64,000 bases of DNA from Arthrobacter sp. SX1312 (GCF_002929295.1 NZ_PJIM01000002.1:1012191-1076190); one strand, 5' to 3'. Counted from the first letter of the stretch, positions 44,791-55,076 are shown. Made by a program: numbers and translations. The notes: a model not told the origin generated them from the sequence alone.

Positions 44791-45795
44791 CTAGTCGAGC
44801 AGGGCCAGGACGGGGGCGGCGAGGCGCAGGCTGCCCACGGAGCGGCCCCCGCCGAGGACCGGGGAGACGACCTTCTCGAGGGTGGCCCCGACCTTCTCGG
44901 CGTCGATCGCACCGGATGCCGCGAGGAGCGTGAGGCCCACCAGGGTCGCCGCGCGGGCGTTGCCGTCGAGGACCTTCAGGGCCAGGGTCGCGCCGGTCGG
45001 GGCGGCGAGGACGAGGACGCCCTCGGCGCCGCTCTTGGCGAGCACGCCGAGATCCTCCATGACCACGGAGTTCTCCATGCCGGCGCCGTGCACGGCCCAG
45101 GGGTAGTCCAGCATCGCGGTGGCGATCGTCGCCGCCCGCGCGTCCGCGTGCTTGTCCGACGGTGCCTTCGCGATCTTCCCGATCCCGCGGGCGAGGCCCG
45201 TGAGCGAGACGGCGGCGACGGGCGCGCCGCACCCGTCCACGCCCCAGGCGGAGACGGACTCCTCCGTGTACTCCTCGATGACGGAGGCCACGGAGCGCTG
45301 CAGCGGGTGGGTGGGGTCGAGGTACGTGGCGGTGTCCCAGCCGTTCTCCGTGCAGGCCCACAGGAACGCCGCGTGCTTGCCGGAGCAGTTGAAGGCGATG
45401 CGCTGCTTGCCCAGGCCGCCGCGGACGAGTTCGTTGCGGGCCTCCTCGTCCTGCGGCCAGTCCGCAGGGCACTGCAGGTGGTCCTCGGTGACGCCGGCGG
45501 CGTCGAGCATGGTCCTCACCACGTCCATGTGCTCCCTGCTGGCCACGTGGCTGGCCGCCGCGAGGGCCACCTGCGGTCCGCGCAGCGGGACCCCCGCCTT
45601 CATGCTGGCCAGCGCCTGGAACGGTTTGAGCGTGGACCGCGGGAAGATCGGGCTCGTGATGTCCCCGAGCCCGGTGACCACGGAGCCGTCGGCGGCGAGA
45701 ACGACGGCGGCCCCCACGTGGCGGGACTCGATGAAACCGTTGCGTTCGAGGACGGCGAAGTCCACGGCGTCAGCCGTAGTGAAAGTGGAGGGCAT
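44791..45795 (-). CDS. Asparaginase (AnsA/L-asparaginase II, PF06089 type)
   Basis: A 334-residue enzyme of the actinobacterial/rhizobial asparaginase family, which is unrelated in fold to the E. coli type. Motifs: PRSTLKPFQA, SHVASREHMD, CPADWPQDEEARNEL, NCSGKHAAFLWAC and VDGCGAPVAAVSLTGLARG. It hydrolyses asparagine to aspartate and ammonia. The start at ATG 45795 fits the family. It leads the unit with the sterol-carrier and DUF2079 genes. The gene upstream on the same strand is the molybdopterin enzyme, separated by a hairpin. Confidence 0.93.
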   Translation of the reverse strand: MPSTFTTADAVDFAVLERNGFIESRHVGAAVVLAADGSVVTGLGDITSPIFPRSTLKPFQALASMKAGVPLRGPQVALAAASHVASREHMDVVRTMLDAAGVTEDHLQCPADWPQDEEARNELVRGGLGKQRIAFNCSGKHAAFLWACTENGWDTATYLDPTHPLQRSVASVIEEYTEESVSAWGVDGCGAPVAAVSLTGLARGIGKIAKAPSDKHADARAATIATAMLDYPWAVHGAGMENSVVMEDLGVLAKSGAEGVLVLAAPTGATLALKVLDGNARAATLVGLTLLAASGAIDAEKVGATLEKVVSPVLGGGRSVGSLRLAAPVLALLD

Positions 45796-45851
45796 GGTCC
45801 CAGTATTCCCTATCCGCTGCGGCGACCCGCGGGGATCCTCCGTCGACATGG

Positions 45852-45890
45852 CTGCGCCCACCGGAGAGGACGGTCATCCGGTGGGCGCAG
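45852..45890 (-). terminator. Terminator after the molybdopterin enzyme gene
   Basis: CTGCGCCCACCGG pairs perfectly with CCGGTGGGCGCAG around a 13-base loop. It lies 19 bp past the end of the oxidoreductase gene and upstream of the asparaginase gene on the same strand. Confidence 0.75.
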
Positions 45891-45909
45891 GTCGGGGAGC
45901 TGCCGGCGG

Positions 45910-47583
45910 CTACGTCACGGTGAACTGCACCGACTGCCAGCCGGACGCGCCGTCGGGGACGGTGTCCGCGCGCTCGTCGGTCTGGAGGCCGTCGACGGCG
46001 TCCGTGGCCCGCGCCCTGACCGTGTGCAGCCCGGACTCGAGGGAGACCTCGTGCGACCACTGGCGCCAGGTGTCCACGGAGGCCTCGGCGGCGAGCGTGA
46101 CGGCCTCCCAGTCGCCGCCGTCGATCGAGACCTCGACCGCGGTGATGCCGCGCTGCTGGGACCAGGCGACGCCGCCGAGCATCACGGCGCCGCCGTCCAC
46201 CTGCGCGAAGGACCTCGGGACCTCCACGCGCGCCATCGTCTTGATGGGCCCCCGCTCGGACCAGCCGCGGTCCGTCCAGTACGCCGTCCGGTCGGCGAAG
46301 CGCGTGACCTCCAGGTCCACGACCCACTTGGTCGCCGAGACGTACCCGTACAGGCCGGGGACCACCATGCGGACCGGGAAGCCGTGCTCCACGGGCAGCG
46401 GCTCGCCGTTCATGGCGACGGCGAGGATGGCGTCGCGGTCGTCCTGCAGCACGGGCAGGGGAGTGGAGGCGCTGAAGCCGTCCGAACTCGTGGACAGGAC
46501 CATGTCCGCACCGTCGAGCGGCCGGGCCCGGGCGAGGACGTCGCGCAGCGGGTAGCCGAGCCACTTCGCGGTCCCGGCGAGGTAGCCGCCCACGGGGTTG
46601 GAGACGCAGGTGAGGGTGATGTGGCGTTCGACGAGATCGGCGTCCAGGAGGTCCTGGAACGTGAGCTCGAACTCCTCCTCCACCAGGCCGTGCACGCGGA
46701 GCACCCAGTCGTCGGTGGTGAGCTGCGGGACGCTGAGCGCCGTGTCGATCCGGTAGAAGTCGCCGGTCGGGGTGACGAAGGGTGTCACGCCCGCCACGGG
46801 CGACTGCACGCCCGCGGGCAGCGCCGGCGCGGGACTGGCCGGAGCCGGGAACTGCAGGCTGTCCCGGAGCGCGGCGACGTCGTTGCGCGCCCCCGCGAGC
46901 AGCCGGCCCCCGCCGGCGGCCACGGCAGCGACGACGGCGGTCACGCCTGCGGCGGCGAAGAACCCGCGGCGCGAGGTCGTGCCCGCGCCCGGTGCACCGG
47001 CGATCGGTGGTGCGACCGCGACGGCCCCGGTGCGTGCGCCGTCGTCCCGGTCGGTCCCATCGGCCTCCGCGACGGCCGGCCGGCCGGCGGCGTCCCCCGA
47101 CGCGGGACCGTCGGGCGAGGGAACGACGGCCGCGTGCCGCAGGCGGGCGATCAGCAGCCGCAGCGCCAGCAGGCCCGCGGCGGTGCCGACGGCCGTCGGG
47201 AGGGCATCGGGCAGGGCGGCACCGGCCCGGGTGAGGACGCAGGCCAGGATGACGGCCCCCATGAACAGCACCCCGACGACGCCGAGCGCCCACCGCCGGA
47301 ACGCCACGATGCCGAGGGCGGCCGCCAGCAGCACGATCGTGATGCCCATGCCGACGAGCAGGGCGAGCTTGTCGTCGGTCCCGAACGTCGCGATGGCGAA
47401 GTCCTTCATCCACGGCGGGGTGAAGTCGATGAAGGTGGATCCCATGGCGATGACGGGGGTGGCACTCGCCCGGAAGAAGGCCCCGGCGAGTTCGGCGACG
47501 CCGAGCACCACGCCGGCGGCGATGATGCCGGCGAGCGCGGCCAGCAGGGGGAGGCCGCGGCGGGACGTCGAGAGGTTGCTCAT
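45910..47583 (-). CDS. Membrane-anchored molybdopterin-dependent oxidoreductase (sulfite oxidase family)
   Basis: A 557-residue protein. Four to five N-terminal transmembrane helices (about 10-150) are followed by an Ala/Asp-rich linker, a TAT-like TSRRGFFAAAG before a further membrane segment near 210-230, the oxidoreductase molybdopterin-binding domain (about 260-440) and a C-terminal dimerisation domain (about 445-555). The Mo-ligating cysteine is in ITLTCVSNPVGG. No heme domain is present. Sulfite or another sulfoxide/nitrogen compound is the likely substrate. The start is ATG 47583, divergent from purD. Confidence 0.9.
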   Translation of the reverse strand: MSNLSTSRRGLPLLAALAGIIAAGVVLGVAELAGAFFRASATPVIAMGSTFIDFTPPWMKDFAIATFGTDDKLALLVGMGITIVLLAAALGIVAFRRWALGVVGVLFMGAVILACVLTRAGAALPDALPTAVGTAAGLLALRLLIARLRHAAVVPSPDGPASGDAAGRPAVAEADGTDRDDGARTGAVAVAPPIAGAPGAGTTSRRGFFAAAGVTAVVAAVAAGGGRLLAGARNDVAALRDSLQFPAPASPAPALPAGVQSPVAGVTPFVTPTGDFYRIDTALSVPQLTTDDWVLRVHGLVEEEFELTFQDLLDADLVERHITLTCVSNPVGGYLAGTAKWLGYPLRDVLARARPLDGADMVLSTSSDGFSASTPLPVLQDDRDAILAVAMNGEPLPVEHGFPVRMVVPGLYGYVSATKWVVDLEVTRFADRTAYWTDRGWSERGPIKTMARVEVPRSFAQVDGGAVMLGGVAWSQQRGITAVEVSIDGGDWEAVTLAAEASVDTWRQWSHEVSLESGLHTVRARATDAVDGLQTDERADTVPDGASGWQSVQFTVT

Positions 47584-47674
47584 GGGAAGTATTCGGAGAG
47601 GTCCGGAGACCGTATGGGTGGCGCGGGTCGCCGTAACAGGAGCCGTCCCTGTGTCCGGCCGGTAGCCCCTCCAG

Positions 47675-47680
47675 TACGCT
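47675..47680 (+). promoter_or_regulatory. Possible -10 box of purD (leaderless)
   Basis: TACGCT lies eight bases before the GTG start of purD and no Shine-Dalgarno sequence is visible, so the transcript may begin at or very near the start codon. Judged by spacing only. Confidence 0.4.
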
Positions 47681-47688
47681 GTCCTACT

Positions 47689-48981
47689 GTGAAGGTTCTT
47701 GTACTGGGCCCCGGAGGCCGCGAACACGCCATCGTCCGGGCCTTGCTGGCCGATCCCTTCGTCCGGGAGGTGCAGGCCGCCCCCGGCAACGCCGGGATCG
47801 CCGGGGACGTCCCCACCCACGACATCGACGCGAACGATCCCGCCGTCGTCGTCGGCCTGGCCCGTCGGCTGGGCTCCGACCTCGTGGTGATCGGACCCGA
47901 GGCCCCGCTCGCCGCCGGCGTCGCGGACGCCCTGCTCGACGCCGGGATCCCCGTCTTCGGGCCGACGCGGGCCGCCGCGCAGCTCGAGGCCTCCAAGGCC
48001 TTCGCCAAGCAGGTCATGGCCGCCGCCGGCGTGCCGACCGCGATGGCCCGCGTCGCCGCGACGGACGAGGAGGCCGACGCGGCGCTCTGCTCGTTCGGCG
48101 CGCCCTACGTGGTGAAGGACGACGGGCTCGCCGCCGGCAAGGGGGTGGTCGTCACCGACGACCTCGACGAGGCCCGCGCCCATGCGTCCGCGTGCTTCGC
48201 GGCGGGAGGCACCGTGGTCATCGAGGAGTACCTCGACGGACCCGAGGTCTCGCTGTTCGTCCTCTCCGACGGCCGCACCGTGGTCCCGCTGGCACCCGCG
48301 CAGGACTTCAAGCGCATCCACGACGGCGACCAGGGCCCCAACACGGGCGGCATGGGCGCCTACTCGCCGCTCGAGTGGGTGCCCGCCGGCCTCGTGGACG
48401 AGGTCATCACGCGCGTGGCGCAGCCCGTGATCGACGAGATGGCGCACCGCGGCACGCCCTTCGCGGGCGTCCTCTACGTCGGCCTGGCACTCACATCGCG
48501 CGGCATGCGCGTCATCGAGTTCAACGCACGGTTCGGGGACCCGGAGACGCAGGCCGTCCTCGCGCGCCTGACCACACCGCTGGGCGGGGTGCTGCTCGCC
48601 GCAGCCAAGGGCGCCCTCGACCAGATCGACCCGCTCAACTGGTCGCCCGAGACGGCTGTCGCCGTCGTGCTCGCCTCCGAGAACTACCCCGACGCCCCGG
48701 TCACGGGCCGGCGCGTGCGCGGGCTGAAGAGGGCCGCGCAGGTGGAGCGCGCGCACGTCCTGCACGCCGGCACCGCCCTGCGGGACGGCAAGGTGGTGAG
48801 CTCCGGCGGCCGGGTGCTGGCCGTCGTCGGGGTCGGGGACTCCCTGGCGGACGCGCGGGCCACCGCGTACGAGAGCCTCGGCCGGATCGACCTCGCGGGC
48901 GGGCAGTTCCGCACGGACATCGCCCTCAAGGCCTCCCGCGCGGAGATCGCGGTCACGGGCCCCGCGACGGCCACGGCATGA
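47689..48981 (+). CDS. purD: Phosphoribosylamine--glycine ligase
   Basis: A 430-residue ATP-grasp enzyme making glycinamide ribonucleotide, purine step 2. Signatures: VLGPGGREHAI at the start, VIGPEAPLAAGV, VVKDDGLAAGKGV, EEYLDGPEVS, QDFKRIHDGDQGPNTGGMGAY and EFNARFGDPETQ. Length is normal. The start is GTG at 47689; the longer frame upstream is antisense to the oxidoreductase. It overlaps purC by 4 bp (ATGA), so the two are translated together. Its partners purF and purM are 8 kb away on the other strand. Confidence 0.97.
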   Translation: MKVLVLGPGGREHAIVRALLADPFVREVQAAPGNAGIAGDVPTHDIDANDPAVVVGLARRLGSDLVVIGPEAPLAAGVADALLDAGIPVFGPTRAAAQLEASKAFAKQVMAAAGVPTAMARVAATDEEADAALCSFGAPYVVKDDGLAAGKGVVVTDDLDEARAHASACFAAGGTVVIEEYLDGPEVSLFVLSDGRTVVPLAPAQDFKRIHDGDQGPNTGGMGAYSPLEWVPAGLVDEVITRVAQPVIDEMAHRGTPFAGVLYVGLALTSRGMRVIEFNARFGDPETQAVLARLTTPLGGVLLAAAKGALDQIDPLNWSPETAVAVVLASENYPDAPVTGRRVRGLKRAAQVERAHVLHAGTALRDGKVVSSGGRVLAVVGVGDSLADARATAYESLGRIDLAGGQFRTDIALKASRAEIAVTGPATATA

Positions 48982-49877
48982 GCACCTTCGCACCGGAGCA
49001 TCCCGACCTCCCGGGCTGGCGGCACGTCTACTCCGGCAAGGTCCGCGACCTGTACGAGCCGGAGGACGGCCGCGACGACGTCGTGCTCGTGGTGGCGAGC
49101 GACCGCATCAGCGCCTACGACCACGTCCTCGCCACCGGGATCCCCGACAAGGGGCGCGTGCTCACGCAGCTCAGCCTCTGGTGGTTCGAGCGGCTCACCG
49201 GCATCCCCAACCACGTGATCGCGTCCGACGCCGCCGGTGGCGTGCCCGCCGCCGTCGAGGGCCGGGCGATGATCTGCCGCCGGCTCGTCATGTACCCGAT
49301 CGAGTGCATCGCCCGCGGCTACCTGACCGGCAGCGGGCTGCTGGAGTACCGGCAGTCCCGGACCGTCTGCTCCCTGCCGCTGCCCGAGGGCCTCGTGGAC
49401 GGCTCCCGGCTCCAGCCGGCCCTCTTCACGCCGTCGGCGAAGGCGGAGGTGGGCGAGCACGACGAGAACATCACCTACGACGCCGTCGTCATGACGGTGG
49501 GCGACGACACCGCGGCGCAGCTGCGGTCCCTCACCCTCGACATCTACACCGCGGCGGAGGCGATCGCCCGGGAGCGCGGCATCATCCTCGCCGACACGAA
49601 GGTGGAGTTCGGCCTCGATCCGTACACCGGTCTGATCACCCTCGGTGACGAGGTGCTGACGCCGGACTCCTCCCGCTTCTGGGACGCCGCCCTCTATGCC
49701 CCCGGGCAGGCGCAGCCCTCCTTCGACAAGCAGTTCGTCCGGGACTGGCTGACCTCCGACGCCTCCGGCTGGGACCGGCAGTCGGAGCCGCCGGCGCTGC
49801 CCGCCGACGTCGTCGAGCGCACGCGCGCCCGCTACATCGAGGCCTACGAGCGCCTGACGGGCCGCACCTTCGCCTGA
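48978..49877 (+). CDS. purC: Phosphoribosylaminoimidazole-succinocarboxamide synthase
   Basis: A 299-residue enzyme joining CAIR and aspartate, purine step 7. Signatures: YSGKVRDLYE, SDRISAYDHVL, VRRLVMYPIECIARGYLTGSG (in parts), and DTKVEFGLD near the C-terminus. Its length is typical of the actinobacterial form, longer than the 237-residue E. coli protein. It starts inside the purD stop codon. The last gene of the pur pair here; a weak hairpin follows. Confidence 0.97.
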   Translation: MSTFAPEHPDLPGWRHVYSGKVRDLYEPEDGRDDVVLVVASDRISAYDHVLATGIPDKGRVLTQLSLWWFERLTGIPNHVIASDAAGGVPAAVEGRAMICRRLVMYPIECIARGYLTGSGLLEYRQSRTVCSLPLPEGLVDGSRLQPALFTPSAKAEVGEHDENITYDAVVMTVGDDTAAQLRSLTLDIYTAAEAIARERGIILADTKVEFGLDPYTGLITLGDEVLTPDSSRFWDAALYAPGQAQPSFDKQFVRDWLTSDASGWDRQSEPPALPADVVERTRARYIEAYERLTGRTFA

Positions 49878-50174
49878 GGCGCGTCACGCCGGACGTGGCG
49901 CCGTTCCCGGCTTCAGGGGTAGGCCCCTGCTTCTGCGGTGTGGCGCGCCGGGACACGCTCCTCCGGGTGCGGAACCCGTGCACGACGGCGTCCGAAGCAA
50001 CGACCGGCCGACGCCACGCCGGACCACGGGGACGATGCCCGTGAGCGGATCGTTGTCGACTCGGTCCGATCTGCAGTTCGGCCGGTCGGCCCGGCTTTCT
50101 CCGAAAGCTTCATCCGACCCCGCGCCGTGCGGATCCTCAGGGCGACGATCGGCGCCGATCCATCGAGGAGCACC
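49878..50174. other. Intergenic region after purC
   Basis: Nearly 300 bp between purC and the secreted beta-propeller gene. A small hairpin CAGGGG-TAGG-CCCCTG at 49914-49929 could end the purDC transcript (weak). Palindromes are short and no promoter consensus is convincing. I see no gene in it. Confidence 0.4.
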
Positions 50175-51164
50175 GTGAACAGCACCCAGCACAGCACCCA
50201 CCGCCCGACCGTTACCCGACGCGCTGCCCGGGCGGCCGTCGCCCTCGCCGCGACCGCCGTCCTGCTGCCGGCGGCGGGCGCCGTGGCCGCACCGCCGACG
50301 CCGTCTCCCCCGGCGTCGGTGTCCTCCCATCGGCAGCAGGACACCAGCATCCCGCTGCCCGGCGCATCCTCCGCCGAGGGCATCGCCAGAGGCAAGGGGT
50401 CCACGTTCTACGCGGGAGACCTCGGCCGCGGCGACATCTTCCGCGGCGACCTCCGGAAGGGGACCGCGGAACTCTTCATCGACGCACCCGAGGGCAGGGC
50501 CGCCGTCGGCCTCAAGGCCGATGTGCGGAACGATCTGCTGTTCGTCTCGGGGGGAGCGACGGGCCGGGCGTACGTCTACGACACCGACACCGGGGCGGAG
50601 GTGGCCGACCTCCTGCTCGCCACGGGCAGTGCATTCATCAACGACGTCACGCTCACGCGGGACGGCGCCTACTTCACCAACTCCCAGGCCGCGGAGCTGT
50701 ACTTCGTGCCCGTGGGCGACCACGGGGAGCTCGGGGAACCGGAGACGATCGCCCTGTCCGGCCCGGCCGCGGCAGTGACACCGGGTTTCAACCTCAACGG
50801 CATCACGTCGGTGGACCGCGGCAGGACGCTGATCGTGGCGCACTCGGCGAACCAGGCCCTCTACACGGTGGACCCGGAGACGGGCGTCAGTGCGGACATC
50901 GTGACGGGCGCGCTCCCGAACGTGGACGGCATCCTGGCCAAGGGGGACACCGTGTTCGCCGTCCAGAACAGGATCAACCAGGTCAGCCGGATCGACCTGT
51001 CGAAGGACCTGACCCGCGGCGAGGTCGAGGACGTCATCACGAGCCCGCTGTTCGAGGTGCCGACGACGGTGGCCCTGTTCGGCAGCACGCTGGCACTCGC
51101 CAACGCGAAGTTCGGCGTCGTCGATCCCGATGGCTACGAGGTGGTGACGGTCTCCGCGCGCTGA
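50175..51164 (+). CDS. Secreted beta-propeller protein (SMP-30/gluconolactonase-like)
   Basis: A 329-residue exported protein. A basic N-terminal region with RRAARAAVALAATAVLLPAAGAVAA forms the signal peptide (about 17-43, counted from the GTG). The rest is a series of short repeated strands typical of a six-bladed propeller (STFYAGDLGRGDIFRGDL, LFVSGGATGRAYVYD, DGAYFTNSQAAELYFVP, LIVAHSANQALYTVD). Relatives are sometimes labelled superoxide dismutase, for which I see no metal site. The enzyme activity is unknown. The GTG at 50175 has GAGGAG five bases before it. Confidence 0.78.
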   Translation: MNSTQHSTHRPTVTRRAARAAVALAATAVLLPAAGAVAAPPTPSPPASVSSHRQQDTSIPLPGASSAEGIARGKGSTFYAGDLGRGDIFRGDLRKGTAELFIDAPEGRAAVGLKADVRNDLLFVSGGATGRAYVYDTDTGAEVADLLLATGSAFINDVTLTRDGAYFTNSQAAELYFVPVGDHGELGEPETIALSGPAAAVTPGFNLNGITSVDRGRTLIVAHSANQALYTVDPETGVSADIVTGALPNVDGILAKGDTVFAVQNRINQVSRIDLSKDLTRGEVEDVITSPLFEVPTTVALFGSTLALANAKFGVVDPDGYEVVTVSAR

Positions 51165-51180
51165 CCGCGGCCGGACGCGA

Positions 51181-51210
51181 GAGGCCCGCCGGCTGCTGCC
51201 GGCGGGCCTC
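51181..51210. terminator. Terminator between the propeller gene and tRNA-Pro
   Basis: GAGGCCCGCCGGC and GCCGGCGGGCCTC form a perfect 13-bp stem with a TGCT loop. It is 16 bp after the propeller gene and 9 bp beyond the 3' end of the convergent tRNA, so it may serve both. Confidence 0.85.
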
Positions 51211-51218
51211 CCGTCCAC

Positions 51219-51295
51219 TGGTCGGGGTGACAGGATTTGAACCTGCGGCCTCGTCGTCCCGAACGACGCGCGCTACCAAGCTGCGCCACACCCCG
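51219..51295 (-). tRNA. tRNA-Pro, anticodon CGG
   Basis: On the minus strand the gene has a 7-bp acceptor stem (CGGGGTG with CACCCCG), a D arm with GCGCAGCTTGGTAGCGC, an anticodon arm CGTCG-TTCGGGA-CGACG giving anticodon CGG, and a T arm with GGTTCAAATCC. The discriminator is A and a CCA is encoded at 51219-51221. The 74-nt body spans 51222-51295. Confidence 0.95.
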
Positions 51296-51393
51296 ATGCC
51301 ACTCCCGGAAGGCGGACCTCCCGAACAGCAACTGTCCAAGGATAGCGGAGGATCAGCGGCGAGGAAAACCGGCGCGCGCTCCGCCCGGACGCG

Positions 51394-53256
51394 TCAGACC
51401 AGCGAGTCCTTCCAGGCCGCGTGCAGCGTCGCGAAGCGTCCCGTGCCCCCGATGAGTTCGGCGGGCGTGCCGTCCTCCACGACCCGGCCGTCGTGGACCA
51501 CGAGCACGCGGTCGGCGATGGCCACGGTGGAGAGCCGGTGCGCGATGATCAGGGCGGTCCGGTTGCCGAGCAGCTTCTGCAGGCCCTCCTGCACCAGGCG
51601 CTCGCTCGGGATGTCGAGCGAGGACGTCGCCTCGTCGAGGATGAGGACCGCCGGATCGGCGAGGAACGCGCGCGCGAAGCTGATGAGCTGCCGCTGCCCC
51701 GCCGAGACACGGCCGCCGCGCTTGTTGACGTCCGTGTCGAAGCCCTCGGGCAGCTCCAGGATGAACTCCTCGGCGCCCACGGCCCGGGCTGCCGCGACGA
51801 TCTCCTCGCGGCCGGCCTCGGGCTTGCTGAGGGCGATGTTGTCCGCCACGGAGCCGCTGAAGAGGAAGGCCTCCTGCGTGACCATGACGACGGCCCGCCG
51901 GAGGTCGGTGGGCGCGAGATCGCGGAGGTCGACGTCGTCGAGCGTGAGGCTGCCCTCGGAGACGTCGTAGAACCGCGCGATGAGCTTGGCCAGCGTGGAC
52001 TTGCCGGCCCCCGTCTGGCCCACGAGGGCCACGGTCTGCCCGGCGTGGATGGTCAGGTCCAGGCGCGGCAGCACCACGGGTCCGTTCCCGTAGCGGAACT
52101 CGACGTCCCGGAACTCGACGGCGCCACGGGGGTCCGGGAGGGAGACCGGGTGCTTCGGGGGACGCACCGTGGGCACCTCCTCGAGCAGGCCGGAGACCTT
52201 CTCCAGTGCCGCCGCGGCGGACTGGAAGGAGTTGTAGAACATGGCCATCTGGTCCACGGGCTGGAAGAACCGCTTGCTGTAGAGCAGCAGGGCCAGCAGG
52301 GCACCGACCTCGAGCGTGCCGCCGAGGACCCGGAAGCCCCCGAGGACGAGGACGACGGCGACGGTCACGTTGCCGATCAGCACGAGCCCGGGCTGGAAGA
52401 CGCCGTTGAGGTTGATGGAGCGGACCGTGACCAGGCGGTAGTCCTCCGCCAGCTCGTCGTAGCGGTCGGCGTTGACCGTCTCGCGGCGGAACGCCTTGAC
52501 CGCGCGGATCCCGGTCATCGTCTCGATGAAGTGGACGATCAGCTTCGCCGACACCACGCGGGACTCCCGGTAGGCGATCTGCGAGTGCTTCTGGTACCAG
52601 CGGGCGAGGAAGAACATGGGGACCGCCGCGGCCAGGATCAGCAGGCCCGTCCGCCAGTCGAGGGCGAAGATCGTGACGGCGGTGAACAGCATGAAGATCG
52701 CCCCGGACGCCAGGGAGCTGACGCCGGTGTCGAGCAGCTCCCGGAGTGCCTCGAGATCCGAGGTCTGCCGGGAGATGATGCGCCCGGAGGTGTACTTCTC
52801 GTGGAACTCGAGGCTGAGCCGCTGCGTGTGCCGGAAGACCCGCACGCGCAGGTCCAGCAGCATGGCCTGGCTGAGCTGCGCCGTCGCCCGCACGTAGCCC
52901 GCCGTCAGGACCGAGGCGAGGACGGCGGCCAGGAGGTAGGTGCCGCCGGCGAGCCACAGCATGCGGGGATCGCCCGCCATGAGGGCGGGCAGGGCGCGGT
53001 CGATGCCGAACGCGATGATCGCCGGTCCGGCCACCCGCGCGGCCTGGGAGACGACGACCAGCAGGACGGTCCAGAGGAACTGCCGGCGGTTGGGTCGGAT
53101 CAGCGAGCCGAGGAGGCGGAAGGACCGTGCCCGCACGGACCTGCTCTGCGCGCGGTCGAGGAGGACGTCGTCCTCGTTGAGGACACCGGCGGAGGTGGTC
53201 CCCTGCCCGTCCCCGTCCTTCGGCGCCCCGCCGGGCACTGCCGTGGTGCGGCTCAT
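51394..53256 (-). CDS. ABC exporter half-transporter, second subunit
   Basis: A 620-residue half-transporter. Six transmembrane helices (about 60-345) precede the nucleotide-binding domain (about 380-615) with Walker [10 protein letters not shown], Walker [13 protein letters not shown] (catalytic Glu present) and the signature VSAGQRQ instead of LSGGQ. It starts inside the stop codon of the first subunit (4-bp overlap). Together they resemble the heterodimeric exporters BmrCD and TM287/288, where one ATP site is degenerate. Export of drugs, lipids or peptides is possible; the substrate is unknown. Confidence 0.92.
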   Translation of the reverse strand: MSRTTAVPGGAPKDGDGQGTTSAGVLNEDDVLLDRAQSRSVRARSFRLLGSLIRPNRRQFLWTVLLVVVSQAARVAGPAIIAFGIDRALPALMAGDPRMLWLAGGTYLLAAVLASVLTAGYVRATAQLSQAMLLDLRVRVFRHTQRLSLEFHEKYTSGRIISRQTSDLEALRELLDTGVSSLASGAIFMLFTAVTIFALDWRTGLLILAAAVPMFFLARWYQKHSQIAYRESRVVSAKLIVHFIETMTGIRAVKAFRRETVNADRYDELAEDYRLVTVRSINLNGVFQPGLVLIGNVTVAVVLVLGGFRVLGGTLEVGALLALLLYSKRFFQPVDQMAMFYNSFQSAAAALEKVSGLLEEVPTVRPPKHPVSLPDPRGAVEFRDVEFRYGNGPVVLPRLDLTIHAGQTVALVGQTGAGKSTLAKLIARFYDVSEGSLTLDDVDLRDLAPTDLRRAVVMVTQEAFLFSGSVADNIALSKPEAGREEIVAAARAVGAEEFILELPEGFDTDVNKRGGRVSAGQRQLISFARAFLADPAVLILDEATSSLDIPSERLVQEGLQKLLGNRTALIIAHRLSTVAIADRVLVVHDGRVVEDGTPAELIGGTGRFATLHAAWKDSLV

Positions 53257-55076
53257 GCCAGTGCCTCCTCGTCGTCGGGCACGGGTTGGACGGTGCGTCC
53301 GAGCTGCGCGATCTCCTCGTCGTCGAGGCTGGCGATGACGTAGCGGTAGTGGTCGTTGCGGGCGAGCAGTTCGGAATGCGTGCCGACGTCGGCGATCCGC
53401 CCGTCCTGCATCAGGGCCACCCGGTCCGCGAGCGCGACCGTGGACGGACGGTGGGCGACGATGAGCGTCGTGGTGGCGCGGAGCATGGCGCGGAGCCCCA
53501 CCTCGACGCGCTCCTCGGTGGCGACGTCGAGCGCGGACAGCGGATCGTCGAGGACCAGGACGGTCGGCTGCGCGGCGATCGCCCGGGCGAGAGCGATCCG
53601 CTGGCGCTGCCCGCCGGACAGGCTGAGGCCCTCCTCGCCGATGAGCGTGTCGAGACCCTCGGGCAGCTCGTACGCGAACCGGGCCTGCGCGACCTCGAGC
53701 GCCTCGGCGAGGATCCGCTCGGCCTCCGCGCCCGTGGCGTCGGAGCCCATGAGGACGTTGTCGCGGACGGAGTTCGAGAACAGCGTGGTGTCCTCGAACG
53801 CGACCGCCACGAGGGTCCGCAGCTCGCCGAGGGTGAACTCCCTGAGGTCCACGCCGTCGATCGTGATGCGGCCCGCCGTGACGTCGTGCAGGCGGGGGAC
53901 GAGCTGCAGGAGCGTGCTCTTGCCGCACCCCGTCACCCCGACCAGGGCCATGGTCTCGCCGGCGCGCAGGATGAGGTCGACGCCGTCGATCACGTCACCG
54001 GTGTCCTCCTGCGCGTCGGGGTAGCGGAAGTGGACGGCGTCGAACACGACGTCGCCCCGGGGCGCCTCGAGGTGGACGGGCGCGGCCGGGTCGGTGATGG
54101 TGTTCTCCGACTCCATGACCTCGTAGTGCCTGTCGATGGCCGTCTTCGCCGTGAAGGTCATGGCGAGCAGCGGGCCGATGAACTCCACGGGTCCGGCCAC
54201 CGCGGCGGCGGTCGCGAAGAAGGCCACGAGGGCGCCGATGCTGACGTCGCCGTTCGCGGCCAGCATCACCCCGACGACGAGGGACGCACCGAGGGCGAGT
54301 TCGGGCAGCAGCGTGACGACCATGGAGAAGTTCGCGAGGGACTTCGCCTTGTAGATCTCGGTCCGGCGGAGCTCCTCGGCCTGCTCCTCGAAGTCCTCGA
54401 GCGCCTCCTGGCTACGGCCGAACGCCTTCAGGACCCGGATGCCGTGGACGGACTCCTCGACCGTGGTCGCGAGGTCGCCGGCCTGGTCCTGGCTCTTGCG
54501 GGACACACGGCTGTAGGAGGTCCGGAAGCGGTAGCCGTAGACCATCAGCGGCACGGCGGCCGCGAGGAAGATCAGGGCCAGGACCCAGCTCATGAAGAAC
54601 ATGATGACGACGCCGATCACCACGGTCAGCGACGTGACCACCAGCATGATGAGCCCGAAGGCCATCCACCGCCGCATCAGGTTGAGATCGCTCATCGCGC
54701 GGGAGAGGAGCTGCCCGCTGCCCCACCGGTCGTGGAATTCGACGGTCAGGTGCTGCAGGTGCCGGTAGAAGGACGTGCGCATGTTCGTCTCCACCGTCGT
54801 CGCCGGGGTGATGACGAACTGGCGTCGCAGGGCCACGAACGTGGCCTCGAGGACGCCGAGGAGCAGGACGACGCCCGACGCGATCCAGACCGTGCGCGCG
54901 GACCCGCCCTCCGCCAGGGCGTCGTTGATGAGGACGCGGAGCACCTGGGGGATCGCAAGGGCCATGACGCTCGCGCCGAGCGCGCAGAGCAGGCCCAGGA
55001 CCAGCCGGGGAACGATGGGCTTGACGTGCGGATACAGGCGGCCGAGCGATTCCCGCAGTGTGTTCTGGTTCTTCAT
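53253..55076 (-). CDS. ABC exporter half-transporter, first subunit
   Basis: A 607-residue half-transporter, translated first. Six transmembrane helices (about 20-310) and a nucleotide-binding domain (about 340-590). Walker [10 protein letters not shown] and signature LSGGQRQR are standard, but Walker B reads [12 protein letters not shown]: the catalytic Glu is Asp. With the VSAGQ signature of its partner this makes one degenerate and one active ATP site, as in heterodimeric exporters. The ATG at 55076 has GAAGAG before it. A 113-bp gap to the metallophosphoesterase separates it from genes upstream. Confidence 0.92.
   Translation of the reverse strand: MKNQNTLRESLGRLYPHVKPIVPRLVLGLLCALGASVMALAIPQVLRVLINDALAEGGSARTVWIASGVVLLLGVLEATFVALRRQFVITPATTVETNMRTSFYRHLQHLTVEFHDRWGSGQLLSRAMSDLNLMRRWMAFGLIMLVVTSLTVVIGVVIMFFMSWVLALIFLAAAVPLMVYGYRFRTSYSRVSRKSQDQAGDLATTVEESVHGIRVLKAFGRSQEALEDFEEQAEELRRTEIYKAKSLANFSMVVTLLPELALGASLVVGVMLAANGDVSIGALVAFFATAAAVAGPVEFIGPLLAMTFTAKTAIDRHYEVMESENTITDPAAPVHLEAPRGDVVFDAVHFRYPDAQEDTGDVIDGVDLILRAGETMALVGVTGCGKSTLLQLVPRLHDVTAGRITIDGVDLREFTLGELRTLVAVAFEDTTLFSNSVRDNVLMGSDATGAEAERILAEALEVAQARFAYELPEGLDTLIGEEGLSLSGGQRQRIALARAIAAQPTVLVLDDPLSALDVATEERVEVGLRAMLRATTTLIVAHRPSTVALADRVALMQDGRIADVGTHSELLARNDHYRYVIASLDDEEIAQLGRTVQPVPDDEEALA

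Noticed and set aside
44581-48981. 1466-residue plus frame ending in purD
   Set aside because: Only the last 430 residues are PurD. The rest is antisense to asparaginase and the molybdopterin enzyme.
45910-48993. 1027-residue minus frame joined to the molybdopterin enzyme
   Set aside because: The frame upstream of 47583 is antisense to purD. The enzyme starts at the MSNLST methionine.
50012-50045. GGAAC/CGTC pair resembling an ECF sigma promoter near the start of the propeller gap
   Set aside because: The spacing is about 13 bp, too short for the usual 15-17 bp.
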